Shown piece by piece: positions 44,252 through 54,970 of a stretch of DNA of 64,000 nucleotides. Made by a program: the position numbers and the translations under genes. The notes under the pieces were generated by a model. It saw only the letters and a program-made list of their open reading frames with translations. It did no database searches and was not told the DNA's origin. The stretch spans positions 868,001-932,000 of the forward strand of contig NZ_CP016617.1 of the NCBI RefSeq assembly GCF_002741015.1, in the 5' to 3' direction. Numbering within the stretch: position 1 is the first letter of the stretch; the number at the start of each line of letters is the position of its first letter. This DNA is from Microvirga ossetica (GTDB lineage Bacteria; Pseudomonadota; Alphaproteobacteria; Rhizobiales; Beijerinckiaceae).

Positions 44252-45682
44252 TCAGATGGCCTGCACGAGCAGATCGATGCTGGCTTTGGCATCGCCATAG
44301 AACATGCGGGTGTTGTCCTTGTAGAACAGCGGGTTCTCGATGCCGGAATAGCCGGTCCCCTGCCCTCGTTTCGACACGAACACCTGCTTGGCCTTCCACA
44401 CCTCCAGCACCGGCATGCCGGCGATCGGGCTGTTCGGATCCTCCTGGGCGGCCGGGTTGACGATGTCGTTCGAGCCGATGACGATCACCACGTCCGTCTC
44501 GGCAAAGTCCTCGTTGATCTCGTCCATCTCGAGCACGATGTCGTACGGCACCTTGGCTTCGGCCAAGAGCACGTTCATGTGTCCCGGCAGGCGGCCGGCC
44601 ACCGGATGGATGGCAAAGCGCACCTCTTTGCCCTTGGCGCGCAACCGCCGCGTCAGCTCCGAGACCGATTGCTGCGCCTGCGCCACCGCCATGCCGTAGC
44701 CCGGCACGATCACCACGCTGTCGGCCTCGTCCAGGGCGGTGGTCACCCCATCGGCATCGATGGCGATCTGCTCGCCGGCGATCGCCATCACCGGACCCGT
44801 CGTCGCACCGAAGCCCCCTAAGATCACGCTGATGAAGCTGCGGTTCATCGCCTTGCACATGATGTAGCTCAGGATCGCACCGGAGGAACCGACCAGGGCA
44901 CCCGTCACGATCAGGAGGTCGTTGCCGAGCGTGAACCCGATCGCTGCCGCCGCCCAGCCCGAGTACGAGTTGAGCATGGACACCACCACCGGCATGTCGG
45001 CGCCGCCGATGCCCATGATCAGGTGATAGCCGATGAAGAATGCCAGCAGCGTCATCGCCACCAGCGTCCAGATGCCAGCGCCCTGCACATACAGCACCAG
45101 CAGGACGAGCGACAGCAGCGCCGCGCCGGCATTGAGCCCATGCCCGCCCGGCAGCTTTTTGGCCTTGCCGTCGAGCTTGCCGGCCAGCTTGCCGAAGGCA
45201 ATCACCGAGCCGGTGAACGTCACCGCCCCGATGAACACGCCGAGGAACACCTCGACCTTCAGGATCGCGATCTCCACCCCGGTCTTGTGCGCCAGCACCC
45301 CGGCAAAGCCGGTGAGCGCATGCCGCGCCGACTCGTCGAGCGCCAGAACCCGCCCGAGCTCGAGGTCGGCGTTGAAGCCGATGAGCACGGCGGCGAGACC
45401 GACGAAGGAATGCAGCGCCGCCACCAGCTGTGGCATCTCGGTCATCGCGACCTTCTTGGCCACATACCAGCCGATGCCAGAGCCGATCACCAGCATGGCG
45501 GCAATCACCGCGTAGTTGCCCACGCCCGGGCCGAACACGGTCGCACCCACGGCGAGCGCCATGCCGGCAATACCGTACCAGACGGCCCGCTTCGCGCTCT
45601 CCTGGCCCGAGAGGCCGCCGAGAGAGAGGATGAACAGGATAGCGGCCGCCACATAGGCGGCGGAGACAAGACCAAAGCTCAT
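44252..45682 (-). CDS. pntB: NAD(P) transhydrogenase subunit beta
   Basis: 476 residues: an N-terminal membrane part with about nine hydrophobic segments ([20 protein letters not shown]) and a C-terminal NADP(H)-binding domain III (~300-476). Domain III has [15 protein letters not shown] (Rossmann loop), [20 protein letters not shown] and [17 protein letters not shown]. With PntA it couples proton flow to hydride transfer from NADH to NADP+. It lies ten bases after pntA. Confidence 0.96.
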   Translation of the reverse strand: MSFGLVSAAYVAAAILFILSLGGLSGQESAKRAVWYGIAGMALAVGATVFGPGVGNYAVIAAMLVIGSGIGWYVAKKVAMTEMPQLVAALHSFVGLAAVLIGFNADLELGRVLALDESARHALTGFAGVLAHKTGVEIAILKVEVFLGVFIGAVTFTGSVIAFGKLAGKLDGKAKKLPGGHGLNAGAALLSLVLLVLYVQGAGIWTLVAMTLLAFFIGYHLIMGIGGADMPVVVSMLNSYSGWAAAAIGFTLGNDLLIVTGALVGSSGAILSYIMCKAMNRSFISVILGGFGATTGPVMAIAGEQIAIDADGVTTALDEADSVVIVPGYGMAVAQAQQSVSELTRRLRAKGKEVRFAIHPVAGRLPGHMNVLLAEAKVPYDIVLEMDEINEDFAETDVVIVIGSNDIVNPAAQEDPNSPIAGMPVLEVWKAKQVFVSKRGQGTGYSGIENPLFYKDNTRMFYGDAKASIDLLVQAI

Positions 45683-45692
45683 CGGACGATCC

Positions 45693-47264
45693 TCACGACT
45701 TCTGGAACATGGCCAGCATCCGGCGTGTCACCAGGAAGCCGCCGACGATGTTGATGGTGGCGATCAGGAAAGAGAGCGAGGCCAGGGCCGCCACCAGCCA
45801 GTGGCCGGAGCCGACCTGCAGCAGGGCGCCGAGCACCACGATGCCCGAGATGGCGTTGGTGATCGCCATCAGCGGCGTGTGCAGCGAGTGGCTGACGCTC
45901 CAGATCACCTGGAAGCCGACAAAGCAGGCTAAGGCAAACACGATGAAGTGGGCCATGAAGCTCGCCGGCGCATAGGCGCCGACCAGCGCGATCAGCAGGC
46001 CACCGGCGACGAGCAGTCCGACCTGGCTGCGGGTCTGCGCCTTGAAGGCCGCCGCCTCCCCTGCCCGCCTCTCCTCCGCGGTGAGTTCCTTGGACTTGTC
46101 CTTCGGCTTGGCGGCCGCGATCGCCGGCACCTTCAGCGGCGGTGGCGGATAGGTGACCGCACCTTGGTGCGTGACCGTGGCGCCGCGGATGACGTCGTCG
46201 TCCATGTTGTGGTGGATGACACCGTCCTTGTTCGGCGTCAGGTCGGTCAGCATGTGACGGATGTTGTTACTGTAGAGGGTGGAGGCCTGGGCGGCCATGC
46301 GGCTCGGGAAGTCGGTGATGCCGACGACGGTGACGCCGTTCTCCGTCACGATCGTCTGGTCCGGCACGGTCAGGTCGCAATTGCCGCCGCGCTCGGCCGC
46401 CAGATCGACGATCACCGAGCCGGGCTTCATGGCCTGCACCATGTCGGCCGTCCACAGCTTCGGCGCCGGTCGGCCGGGAATGAGCGCGGTGGTGATGACG
46501 ATGTCGATCTCCGGCGCGAGTTCGCGGAACTTTTCCAGCTGCCTCTCGCGGAACGCTGGGCTCGAGGGCGCGGCATAGCCGCCGGTGGCGGCGCCGTCTT
46601 GCGCCTCCTCGAAGGCGAGGAAGACGAACTGCGCCCCCATCGACTCGATCTGCTCGGCCACCTCAGGGCGCACGTCAAAGGCATAGGTGATGGCGCCGAG
46701 CGAGGTCGCCGTGCCGATGGCGGCCAGTCCGGCGACGCCGGCTCCCACGACCAGCACTTTGGCGGGCGGCACCTTGCCGGCGGCCGTGACCTGGCCGGTG
46801 AAGAAGCGGCCGAAGGCGTTGCCGGCCTCGATCACGGCGCGGTAGCCGGCGATGTTCGCCATGGACGAGAGCGCGTCCATCTTCTGGGCACGCGAGATAC
46901 GCGGCACCATGTCCATGGCCACGACGGTAGCGCCTCGTGTCCTTGCCAGCTCCAGAAGGCTGGAGTTCTGAGCCGGCCAGAAGAACGATATCAGTGTCTG
47001 CCCCTGGCGTAGGCGTTGCACCTCGTCCTCAATCGGTGGACGCACTTTCGTGACCACGTCCGTTGCAGCGTAGAGGGCGGCTGCATCCGGCACGACGCTC
47101 ACCCCGGCAGCGGCATAGGCCGCATCCGAGATCCCAGCAGCAGTTCCGGCCCCCGCCTCGATAAAGCATGTATGGCCCAGCTTCTGCAGCGCCACGGCCG
47201 AGTCCGGCGTCATCGCAACGCGTGCTTCACCTGGAAAAGCTTCCTTCAGTGCCCCGATCTTCAT
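45693..47264 (-). CDS. pntA: NAD(P) transhydrogenase subunit alpha
   Basis: 523 residues: domain I (NAD-binding, ~1-380) with [20 protein letters not shown] and [20 protein letters not shown], fused to a domain II membrane part (~410-523). It is therefore the single-chain form, unlike the split PntAA/PntAB of many alphaproteobacteria. It stands after the idonate dehydrogenase gene in the same direction, so the module might balance NADH/NADPH for sugar-acid oxidation and reduction. Confidence 0.95.
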   Translation of the reverse strand: MKIGALKEAFPGEARVAMTPDSAVALQKLGHTCFIEAGAGTAAGISDAAYAAAGVSVVPDAAALYAATDVVTKVRPPIEDEVQRLRQGQTLISFFWPAQNSSLLELARTRGATVVAMDMVPRISRAQKMDALSSMANIAGYRAVIEAGNAFGRFFTGQVTAAGKVPPAKVLVVGAGVAGLAAIGTATSLGAITYAFDVRPEVAEQIESMGAQFVFLAFEEAQDGAATGGYAAPSSPAFRERQLEKFRELAPEIDIVITTALIPGRPAPKLWTADMVQAMKPGSVIVDLAAERGGNCDLTVPDQTIVTENGVTVVGITDFPSRMAAQASTLYSNNIRHMLTDLTPNKDGVIHHNMDDDVIRGATVTHQGAVTYPPPPLKVPAIAAAKPKDKSKELTAEERRAGEAAAFKAQTRSQVGLLVAGGLLIALVGAYAPASFMAHFIVFALACFVGFQVIWSVSHSLHTPLMAITNAISGIVVLGALLQVGSGHWLVAALASLSFLIATINIVGGFLVTRRMLAMFQKS

Positions 47265-47290
47265 GGTCGATGTCCTGCTCTGGTGTCGTG

Positions 47291-48326
47291 TCAGGTGAAG
47301 CTCAGATGGATCTTCATCGACCGGTTGCGATCGCCGGCAGCCTCGAAGGCCGCCACCGCATCGGCGATTGGAAAGGTCCCGCTCATCAGAGGCTTGAGAT
47401 CCACCCGCCGCGCGTTGATCAGGTCGACCGCGAGCGCGAACTCCTCGTGGAAGCGGAACGTCCCCTTCATCTCGATCTCCTTGGCCACCACCAGGTTCTG
47501 CGGGATCGATACATCGCCTCCAAGCCCGAGCTGCACCAGCACGGAGCGGGGCTTAAAGTACCTCCAGGCCGGAGCGCACGGCGCTCTCATTGCCCGAGGC
47601 CTCGAAGTGGACATCGAAGTAGCCTTTGTTGGCCGAATAAGCCGAGAGCGCTGTTGGGTCACTCGCCACATTGATCGTCCGGTCGGCGCCGACAGCCCGC
47701 GCCTTCTCGAGCACGGCATCCATGACGTCCGTGGCGACGATCTCCCGCGCCCCATGCGCCCGAGCAGCGATGATCGCGAGAGCCCCGATTGGGCCGCAGC
47801 CCGTCACCAGAACCCGCTTGCCCAGAAGCGATCCGGCCCGGTTGACCGCATGCAGCGTCACCGCCAGCGGCTCGGCGAACGCCGCCTCGTTGATCGAGAC
47901 GTCCTCGGACACCTTGTGGCATTGCCATTGCTCGGCCACCAGGCTCTGCCGGAATGCGCCCTGGATGTGCGGCATCGGCATGGCGCTGCCATAAAAGCGC
48001 ATGTTCAGGCACTGGTTCTGCTGACCCTTGAGGCAATACTCGCATTGCTGGCAGGGCCGGCTCGGCGAGACCGCCACCCGGTCTCCGATGGCAAGACCCG
48101 AGAGGCCCTCACCAAGGGACCGGATGGTGCCGGCCACCTCATGGCCGAGAATCATCGGCTCGCGCACGCGCACCGTGCCGAAGCCGCCGTGATGGTAGTA
48201 GTGAAGATCAGAGCCACAGATGCCGCCTGCCTCGATGGCGACTTCGACCTGTCCCGGCCCGGGAGCCTCCGGCTCGCGTTCCTCGATGCGCAGGTCCTTG
48301 GCGGCATGAATGACAACGGCTTTCAT
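47291..48326 (-). pseudogene. idnD: L-idonate 5-dehydrogenase, single frameshift
   Basis: From the ATG at 48326 the frame codes for the zinc dehydrogenase N-terminus (KAVVIHAAKDLRIEEREP, CQQCEYCLKGQQNQC, VTGCGPIGALAIIAARAHG) and reads into a stop near 47553. The other frame continues at once ([20 protein letters not shown]... to 47291). A single extra T in the ACTTTAAG near 47556 explains both. Without it the gene would be complete and about 345 residues. Pseudogene or sequencing error cannot be told apart here. Confidence 0.8.
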
Positions 48327-48336
48327 GGGGCAATCC

Positions 48337-49278
48337 TCAGATGACGGGCGTCAGTAGGGGCTGACGGGCAAAATGCGCTGCCAGGTTGTCGCGCACCAGC
48401 TTGCCCATCGCCTGCCGGGTTTCCACGGTTCCGGACGCGTGATGCGGCTGGAGAATGACATTCTCGAGCGTCAGGAAGCGCTCATCGATGTTCGGCTCGT
48501 TCCAGAATACATCAAGGCCTGCGCCTTTGATGACGTTGCGCTCGAGCGCGTCGAGCAGGGCTGCCTCATCGACGGTTGATCCGCGCGAGATGTTGATCAG
48601 AATGCCGTCGCCTCCCAGCGCCTGCAGGACATCGGCGTTGATGACGCCTTGCGTGCTGGCGCCCCCGGCCAGGGTCACAATGAGGAACTCGGACTGCCCG
48701 GCCAGAGCGATCAGATTGGGCACGAAGGTATACGGCAGATCATCTCGCCGGTTGATATCGAAATAGGCGATCGGACAATCGAAGGCAGCCAGACGCTTGG
48801 CGACCTCGACGCCAATGCGGCCCATGCCGACGATGCCAACTCTCTTGCCATGAACCCGGGTGACGAGATGCATGTTGGCGTTGCACCAGTGCCCGTCCCG
48901 CACATACCGATCCGCCCGCGGGATCTGGCGGGCTACCGCCAGGAGTAGCCCAACACCGATGTCGGCCACGTCAGCAGTCAGGACGTTGGGCGTGTTGGTG
49001 ACCCGGATCCCATTTGCCTTGGCGTGTGAGAGGTCGATGGCATCAGTCCCAACACCGTAGCAGGAGACAATCTCGAGCCCTGGTAGGGCTTTCATAAGCT
49101 CAGCTGACGCGCCGATCTCACCGCGTGTCGCAATGGCGCGAACGTTGCCACCCACTTCGCTCAGAAAGGCCGCCCGGTCAGCAGCCTCCCAGAGCCTGTG
49201 AACCTTGTAGTTGCTTTCCAGGTCCTCAAGGTCCCAGGCCGGGTACGGACCCATCATCAGGATCTCGGGCTTGGTCAT
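48337..49278 (-). CDS. D-isomer-specific 2-hydroxyacid dehydrogenase
   Basis: 313 residues, GhrB/hydroxypyruvate-reductase type. NAD(P) motif: GKRVGIVGMGRIGVEVAKRL. Catalytic triad: Arg in LINISRGSTVDE, Glu in GLDVFWNEPN, His in LQPHHASGTVETR. Ten bases before idnD in the transcription order and 123 bases after idnO. In sugar-acid clusters such enzymes reduce 2-ketogluconate or glyoxylate-type acids. Confidence 0.9.
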   Translation of the reverse strand: MTKPEILMMGPYPAWDLEDLESNYKVHRLWEAADRAAFLSEVGGNVRAIATRGEIGASAELMKALPGLEIVSCYGVGTDAIDLSHAKANGIRVTNTPNVLTADVADIGVGLLLAVARQIPRADRYVRDGHWCNANMHLVTRVHGKRVGIVGMGRIGVEVAKRLAAFDCPIAYFDINRRDDLPYTFVPNLIALAGQSEFLIVTLAGGASTQGVINADVLQALGGDGILINISRGSTVDEAALLDALERNVIKGAGLDVFWNEPNIDERFLTLENVILQPHHASGTVETRQAMGKLVRDNLAAHFARQPLLTPVI

Positions 49279-49401
49279 TGTGATCGTCCTCCCATGTCAG
49301 CTATTGGCGGAGTTGCGGCGTGCTCCGTGGGCTGCCGCAATCGTTAATCGGACGGGGAACTGCCGCCCGTCATGACGGTGAGCGTGGGGCAGCGACCTGC
49401 C

Positions 49402-50166
49402 TCAAAGGCAAGTCGTGATGCCGCCGTCGACGTAGAGCGTATGGCCGTTCACGAACGAGGATGCCGCGCTCGATAGGAAGACAGCCGCGCCTACCAATTC
49501 CTCGACATTGCCCCACCGGGCGGCCGGCGTGCGCTTCTCCAGCCAGCCCGAGAACTCCGCGCTGTCGACGAGGGCTTGGTTAAGCGGGGTTTTGAAGTAC
49601 CCGGGCGCAATGGCATTGATCTGTAGGCCGTGCTTGGCCCAGTCCGCACACATCCCCCGGGTCAGGTTCTTCACCGCCCCCTTGGTGGCCGTGTAGGGAG
49701 CGATCCCGGGCCGGGCGAGTTCGCTCTGCACCGAGGCGATGTTGATGATCTTGCCACGCCCACGGGCGATCATGCGCCGGGCGACCGCCTGTCCGACATA
49801 GAACACGCTGGAGATGTTGGTGGTCAGCAGTTGCTCCCAGCGGTCGGCGGGGAAGTCCTCCAGGGGCGTGCGGAACTGCATTCCCGCATTGTTGATCAGG
49901 ATGTCGATTGGGCCCTCACCTTCGATAGCCTCAATCCCGTTCCGGACAGCTTCTGCCGAGGTCACGTCGAAGATGGCCGTCGAGACCTTGTGTCCTTTCG
50001 CCAATAATTCGGCTGAGGCCACCTCAATCTTGCCGGGGTCGCGTCCATTGAGGATGACGGCGGCACCGTGCTCGGCCAAGCCTTGGGCCAGAGCGAGCCC
50101 GATCCCTTGAGACGAGCCTGTAACGAGGGCACGTTTGCCCTTAAGAGAAAACAGCGGATAGTCCAT
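49402..50166 (-). CDS. idnO: Gluconate 5-dehydrogenase-like SDR
   Basis: 254 residues, SDR fold: ALVTGSSQGIGLALAQGL (nucleotide motif), NNAGMQFRTPLEDF, active-site Ser-Tyr-Lys in IASVQSELARPGIAPYTATKGA. The ending (AAVFLSSAASSFVNGHTLYV, DGG) is as in IdnO/KduD. Predicted reaction is 5-ketogluconate to D-gluconate, the next step after idonate dehydrogenase. It is the first gene of the minus-strand module idnO - hydroxyacid dehydrogenase - idnD - pntA - pntB. Confidence 0.88.
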   Translation of the reverse strand: MDYPLFSLKGKRALVTGSSQGIGLALAQGLAEHGAAVILNGRDPGKIEVASAELLAKGHKVSTAIFDVTSAEAVRNGIEAIEGEGPIDILINNAGMQFRTPLEDFPADRWEQLLTTNISSVFYVGQAVARRMIARGRGKIINIASVQSELARPGIAPYTATKGAVKNLTRGMCADWAKHGLQINAIAPGYFKTPLNQALVDSAEFSGWLEKRTPAARWGNVEELVGAAVFLSSAASSFVNGHTLYVDGGITTCL

Positions 50167-50322
50167 GATGACCTTGTCGACTCCAGCTATGCGCGAGGGT
50201 CTCTAAAGAATGTTTCATTGCTTGTCTCGACCATGCGAAAGATCGAATGTTTCGCGACGTTACGTTCAGAACGGTGGTTCCACAAAGACAAGTATGGTCT
50301 GCATCCATAGCCTTTTCTTATG

Positions 50323-50334
50323 ACAAGCGCTTGT
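50323..50334. promoter_or_regulatory. Perfect 12-base palindrome ACAAGCGCTTGT, candidate LacI-type operator
   Basis: It has a central CG and full symmetry, as in LacI/GalR-family operators, and lies ~157 bases before the idnO start. GntR/IdnR of the LacI family control such genes in other bacteria. No regulator gene is next to it, so control in trans is assumed. Confidence 0.45.
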
Positions 50335-51016
50335 GCAATGGTGGGAGGAAAGGCATACGCATTCGGATCCGGGAATACTTGGCTACACAGCCAAGTCGTT
50401 GCTATCGATGTAAAGAGACATGCCCGGTAACACTTCAGGTCAAACCCACACGGGAGGGGCTAATCAGGTCCGGCGGGGATCCTGATTATGGCCGCACCTC
50501 GAACGACACTAGCCCGCTCACGGTCTACAGGTCCTTTTCCGAACACGTTTCAAGGTGGCTGACCGAGGTTGCTTGTGTCGAGGTCAACGGCACCAAGGTT
50601 GGTCGCTCGACCAGGTTCTGCTGAACTCACTAAGAAATCTGCAATGGTCGAGCGGAGAAATGGGAAAAGGACCTCCGGTATAATGAAGTTAGCGCGAAGG
50701 CAGAGGCGAACCCTAGGCCTACAGACGTTTTAACCCGTTGCGCGAGTGCCATGTTCATTGGCGTTTGGGTAGATGAAGACAACCTCTTACGCCCAGGCAT
50801 CCTCGCGCATGCCCGGCGGCCGGTTCCTCTCGCCACCTCGATTACCTGTCGGTGATGTTTGGGCTGAGTCACGTATGGGCTTACTGCCAGACGCACCCGA
50901 TTACAGAGATTTCTACCTCGCGACTTGGCGGCCAGCGGGATTGCTCACCGCAGCCACCAAGTCACATTAATTCTGACCGTGTAGGTTGCTTTCATGATCC
51001 AGCTAAAGCGTCGCAA
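50335..51016. other. Gap with one possible gene fragment
   Basis: About 680 bases between the two minus-strand operons. The plus strand at 50811-50968 reads MPGGRFLSPPRLP followed by MGLLPDAPDYRDFYL, loosely like the N-terminus of C1-type (papain) peptidases, and then stops. I see no other gene or repeat. Confidence 0.3.
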
Positions 51017-51859
51017 TCAAGGGATAGGGTCGAACTTCAACTCGGACAGGGGAGTCACCTTATCGGTTCGGGTCATTTTGAATTCCGTGTTCGGCCCGAG
51101 CCACTTATCCCAAGCTGCGTTGATTTCGCCAGCCTCATCCATTGCCTTAAGCGTTTCGTTGACCTTTGCCAGGAGTGCCGGCTCGTCCTTCTTCATGCCA
51201 ATACCTGTTGGCTGCAACACCATAGGCTCTGGAATCATCTTCAGCTCGACACCTCGCGACTTCGACTCATTGACGAGCTTCGTGATCGTCATGGTGTTCG
51301 CGACCATGCCGAGTGCCTTGTTCTGCTGAACCGCCATGAATGCCGAGCCCGTATCCTGGAAGGTCAGCGGCTCGGAGCCGTTCATCTTGATGGCAAGCTC
51401 GGAAGTCGAACCTTTCGTTGAAGCGAGCCGCTTGCCCTTGAAATCTGCCTTCGAGGTTGCTGGGTCACTCGCCTTTACGGCCAACATTTCCTTGGCAACA
51501 TAGTAGGGATCACTGTACTGGATCTGCTCGGCCCGGCTCAGGGTGTAGGCGAGATTTGCAATCGTCAGGTCGACACGACCAAGCTTCACCTCCGGCACTC
51601 GTGCTTCGACGGACAGCGGTGTGATTTTCGCCTCGACGCCCCATCGCTTCGCGATCCCTTTGCACAGATCGACATCGAAGCCGACCAGCTCGCGGGTCTT
51701 CGGATCCGGAGCGGAGAAGGGTGGCACGTCAGCGTATGTACCGCAGCGAAGCTCCTTGCGCGCCATGATGTCTGCAAGCTGGTCGGCCTTCGCGGGTGCC
51801 GCAACCGCAATACCGAGCGCTGTCACAGCGAGGCCGATTTTCAACGAGTTTATCGACAT
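51017..51859 (-). CDS. Polar amino-acid ABC transporter substrate-binding protein (family 3)
   Basis: 280 residues with a signal peptide (LKIGLAVTALGIAVAAPAKA). The family-3 binding fold shows LRCGTYADVPPFSAPD, ELVGFDVDLCKGIAKRWG (the conserved GFDVDL) and GRVDLTIANLAYTLSRAE. Typical Arg/Asp ligand contacts for an alpha-amino acid are not resolvable by eye. It is the last gene of the large pxp/acc operon; its cargo is probably the substrate of the PxpABC-like enzymes. Confidence 0.9.
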   Translation of the reverse strand: MSINSLKIGLAVTALGIAVAAPAKADQLADIMARKELRCGTYADVPPFSAPDPKTRELVGFDVDLCKGIAKRWGVEAKITPLSVEARVPEVKLGRVDLTIANLAYTLSRAEQIQYSDPYYVAKEMLAVKASDPATSKADFKGKRLASTKGSTSELAIKMNGSEPLTFQDTGSAFMAVQQNKALGMVANTMTITKLVNESKSRGVELKMIPEPMVLQPTGIGMKKDEPALLAKVNETLKAMDEAGEINAAWDKWLGPNTEFKMTRTDKVTPLSELKFDPIP

Positions 51860-51896
51860 GGTCTATCTCCTCTGGTTATCTTTTTGAATTAAGGTT

Positions 51897-52628
51897 TCAG
51901 TGGCGCAGGTCAGAAAGGAAACGCTGCGCCCGAGGGTGCTGCGGCCGAGAGAAAAAGCTCTCCGGATCAGCCTCCTCAAGGATGCGGCCGCCGTCCATGA
52001 ACCAGACACGATCCGCAACTTCTCGTGCAAAACCCATCTCGTGAGTAACGCACATCATGGTCATTCCGTCTGCCGCCAGAGCCTTCATCACGGCGAGGAC
52101 CTCGCCAACCATCTCAGGGTCGAGGGCACTCGTCGGCTCGTCGAACAGCATCGCCGGAGGCTCCATGGCGAGCGCCCGAGCGATCGCAACTCGTTGCTGC
52201 TGACCGCCGGACAACTGACCCGGATACGAGCCGGCCTTCGCCGCCAAGCCTACGCGATCAAGGAGTTGCAATGCCTTCTCTCGGGCCACTTCCCGCTTTA
52301 GGCCGTTGACCGTCACCGGCGACAGGGTGACATTTTCAAGCGCCGAGAGGTGCGGAAAGAGGTTGAAACTTTGGAATACAAAGCCGATGCGGCTGCGGAG
52401 ATGATTGAGCTCCTTACTACGCATCTTGGCATGGACGTCTTGGCCATCAAAGAGGATTGAACCCGATTCGATCTCCTCAAGCCTGTTAACAGTCCGGATC
52501 AACGTCGACTTTCCGGATCCAGATGGTCCACACACCACGACGACCTCGCTTCGTGCCACGTCGGCATTGACATCAACGAGTGCTTGAAAGGATCCATAAT
52601 TCTTGTTGACGTTCGAGAAGCGGATCAT
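51897..52628 (-). CDS. Polar amino-acid ABC transporter ATP-binding protein
   Basis: 243 residues from the ATG at 52628, chosen because GGGAGG sits seven bases before it and the protein then begins [12 protein letters not shown] like its relatives. A longer start at 52664 overlaps the upstream permease stop by four bases. Walker A is [13 protein letters not shown], the signature [17 protein letters not shown], Walker [16 protein letters not shown] and the switch His is in [14 protein letters not shown]. It belongs to the GlnQ-type group. Confidence 0.93.
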   Translation of the reverse strand: MIRFSNVNKNYGSFQALVDVNADVARSEVVVVCGPSGSGKSTLIRTVNRLEEIESGSILFDGQDVHAKMRSKELNHLRSRIGFVFQSFNLFPHLSALENVTLSPVTVNGLKREVAREKALQLLDRVGLAAKAGSYPGQLSGGQQQRVAIARALAMEPPAMLFDEPTSALDPEMVGEVLAVMKALAADGMTMMCVTHEMGFAREVADRVWFMDGGRILEEADPESFFSRPQHPRAQRFLSDLRH

Positions 52629-52660
52629 CGGTGGGCCTCCCGCAGGCGGATGATTGATGG

Positions 52661-53416
52661 TCATGGCTCGGCCGTAAGTGTTTGGGGCTGTAATTCGACG
52701 GGTAATTTACCGCTCGACGTCCCAGCGCGTTTGCGCGCAATTCGCCGCTCCAAAACAGTCGCAGCATAGGACAGAGTCCAACAGACGAGGTAGTATATGA
52801 GTGCCAGGATGAAGAAGACTTCAAACGGCTTCGTTAGAAGCTGATTGTTGATTTGGTTGGCCGCAAACGTGAGCTCCGGAACGTTGATCACGTACCCTAA
52901 AGTCGTCTCCTTGATCGTCGAGACGAACTGGCTCAGGATGCTCGGCATCATGTTGTAGAGAGCTTGCGGGAGGATAATGTACCACATGGCTCCAAGGTAG
53001 CTGTGGCCGAGCGCGCGCGCAGCATCCATTTGACCACGGCCAAGAGCCATAATCCCGGCTCGCACGACTTCACTTAGGAACGCTGCCTCATAGATGACCA
53101 GGGTTACGAGCATCGTCACGAACCCAGGTATGTTCGCGCCGATGAGCACCGGGACCATGAAATAGACCCAGAGGATCAGCATCAGCAGAGGCACGCCCCG
53201 CGCGATGTAAACAAGGGCAGTCGACGGCCAGAGCAGGAACGGCGAGCGAGACATTCGGGCGAGAGCGAGCAAGACGCTGAGGGGGAATGCAAGGCCAATG
53301 CTCAGTACCGACAGAATAAGGGTCGCCGCGAACCCACCGAGTGGGCCATTGGGATACTGCCCGATCAGAAGGAGAAGCCAGTTATCCTGAATGATAGAGA
53401 GGATGTCCCACAGCAT
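52661..53416 (-). CDS. Polar amino-acid ABC transporter permease 2
   Basis: 251 residues with five to six membrane segments. The hallmark HisM/GlnP loop reads [20 protein letters not shown] followed by [20 protein letters not shown]. The start at 53416 is four bases before the stop of the other permease gene. It works with the second permease as a heterodimer. Confidence 0.92.
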   Translation of the reverse strand: MLWDILSIIQDNWLLLLIGQYPNGPLGGFAATLILSVLSIGLAFPLSVLLALARMSRSPFLLWPSTALVYIARGVPLLMLILWVYFMVPVLIGANIPGFVTMLVTLVIYEAAFLSEVVRAGIMALGRGQMDAARALGHSYLGAMWYIILPQALYNMMPSILSQFVSTIKETTLGYVINVPELTFAANQINNQLLTKPFEVFFILALIYYLVCWTLSYAATVLERRIARKRAGTSSGKLPVELQPQTLTAEP

Positions 53417-53419
53417 TGG

Positions 53420-54121
53420 TCAGCGCTCCCCCTTCAGCACTGCCTGGCGGCTCAGTGCTGCCCCGGCAGACATGATCAACAGGGAGCAAATCAGGTATGC
53501 AATGGTCGCAATCAGGTAGACCTCGAAGGTTCTGAAGCTCTGGTTCTCGACTTCCTTGACGGCGTGCGTAAGCTCAGCGACCCCGATCGCCATCGCAAGG
53601 CTGCTGTTCTTGAACAGAGAGACGCTATGATTGATAAGCGCGGGCAAGGCGTTGCGAAAAGCTTGCGGCATAAGCACGTAGCGCATCGTACCAAAGAAGC
53701 TGTGGCCGAGCGCGCGGGCAGCCTCGGACTGTCCAGCCGGGACGGAGCGAATGCCGGAGCGCAGATCCTCGCTGAAGTAAGCGGCTTGGCAAAGCCCCAG
53801 CGCGATGACGGCGAAGATGGCCTCCGCGCCATGATCGGAAAGCCAGTATTGTAGAGCCTCGGGCAGTACGCTTGAGATACCGAAGTACCACAGCATGAGC
53901 TGCACCAGGGTCGGAACATTGCGGTGATAAGACACGTAGGCTGCGACAGCTCGACCAGCGAGGCGGCTTGGAGAGAGCCGAATGATCAGCAGCAGGATGG
54001 CGAGAGTCATGGCAAGAAGCCACGACCCGGCAGCAATCACGAAGGTCATCTCTAACCCGTGAAGGAGCAGTCGCCCAAAGTCCGGGTTCATGAGGATCGC
54101 AGTGAGATCGAACCCGGTCAT
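53420..54121 (-). CDS. Polar amino-acid ABC transporter permease 1
   Basis: 233 residues of the HisM/GlnP type. The conserved cytoplasmic loop reads QAAYFSEDLRSGIRSVPAGQ then [21 protein letters not shown]-terminal LLLHGLEMTFVIAAGSWLL marks the first segment. It starts five bases after the SDR stop, so SDR and importer form one transcript. Confidence 0.92.
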   Translation of the reverse strand: MTGFDLTAILMNPDFGRLLLHGLEMTFVIAAGSWLLAMTLAILLLIIRLSPSRLAGRAVAAYVSYHRNVPTLVQLMLWYFGISSVLPEALQYWLSDHGAEAIFAVIALGLCQAAYFSEDLRSGIRSVPAGQSEAARALGHSFFGTMRYVLMPQAFRNALPALINHSVSLFKNSSLAMAIGVAELTHAVKEVENQSFRTFEVYLIATIAYLICSLLIMSAGAALSRQAVLKGER

Positions 54122-54126
54122 TGCAG

Positions 54127-54897
54127 CTAACCCGCCGTCGCTTGTCGGTCGTCTTTTGTCGCGGGACGAGCCGTCTGGAGGCCACCGAGTACCTGGAGAG
54201 TTGGAGTGATCTCCATGTGACCAACATTCATGGATACGGGCGCCGCAACGGCGAAGGCGATTGCCTCAGCAATGTCAGCCGCCTCCGGCAGTTCAAAGCC
54301 TTCGATGAAGCGCTCCCGGATCTCGGGGGTGTCCCCATGAACATGCGCAAAGATGTCGGTGGCCACGCGCCCGGGACAGATCTCTGTGACGCGAACCCGG
54401 TGTCCGAAGGCGTCAATGCGCAGCTGGCGGGACAGCATGCTGACCGCGGCTTTGGTCGCATGGTAGGTCGAGTTCCCGCCGAAATTGTAGGCTCCGGCGA
54501 TCGACGAGATATTGATGACATGACCGCGATCCCGCGCCACCATGCCGGGAACGATGAGCCGGCAGAGATGGAGCACGGCCCGTGTGTTCACATCGACGAG
54601 CAGGTCGATGTCCTCGGGATCCGCCTCAAGGAACTTCTTGGGACGGTCGACGCCCGCATTGTTGACCAGAATGTCGAACTGAACCGCCTCTGCGAGACTT
54701 GCGAGCTTTTCGCGATCCGACACATCGATGACATGCGCGATGCATCCGGTTCTTTCCGCAAGGCGTTCCAGCGGCTCTCGACTGCGGGCGATCGCGTGAA
54801 CCTCCAAGCCTTCGCGGCGGAACCGCTCGACCACGGCGGCGCCAATCCCTGAAGAAGCGCCAGTCACGAGAGCTGTCTTGTAGTCAGAGAAGGGCAT
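54127..54897 (-). CDS. SDR-family oxidoreductase
   Basis: 256 residues: ALVTGASSGIGAAVVERF (glycine motif), DILVNNAGVDRPKKFLE, active-site Ser-Tyr-Lys in ISSIAGAYNFGGNSTYHATK. It resembles serine/3-hydroxyacid dehydrogenases (YdfG type), which act on beta-hydroxy acids. Located between pxpA and the amino-acid importer in the same direction, it may oxidise or reduce a side-chain hydroxyl of the imported compound. Substrate unknown. Confidence 0.85.
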   Translation of the reverse strand: MPFSDYKTALVTGASSGIGAAVVERFRREGLEVHAIARSREPLERLAERTGCIAHVIDVSDREKLASLAEAVQFDILVNNAGVDRPKKFLEADPEDIDLLVDVNTRAVLHLCRLIVPGMVARDRGHVINISSIAGAYNFGGNSTYHATKAAVSMLSRQLRIDAFGHRVRVTEICPGRVATDIFAHVHGDTPEIRERFIEGFELPEAADIAEAIAFAVAAPVSMNVGHMEITPTLQVLGGLQTARPATKDDRQATAG

Positions 54898-54970
54898 GAG
54901 TGTCCTCGCTGGTTGATAGAGCTTAGGAGAAGTTAGCCAGCAGATGCCAAGACCGTTTGTGTTTGTGGCG

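Noticed and set aside
45948..48344. Long plus-strand frames opposite pntA and idnD
   Set aside because: Arg/His/Gly-rich antisense frames without any known motif; the minus-strand genes are certain.
50307..50321. A further ATA-N9-TAT match upstream of idnO
   Set aside because: The arms are not the ATAAG/CTTAT palindrome of the pxp/acc sites, and this loose 6-base pattern is expected by chance about once per few kb.
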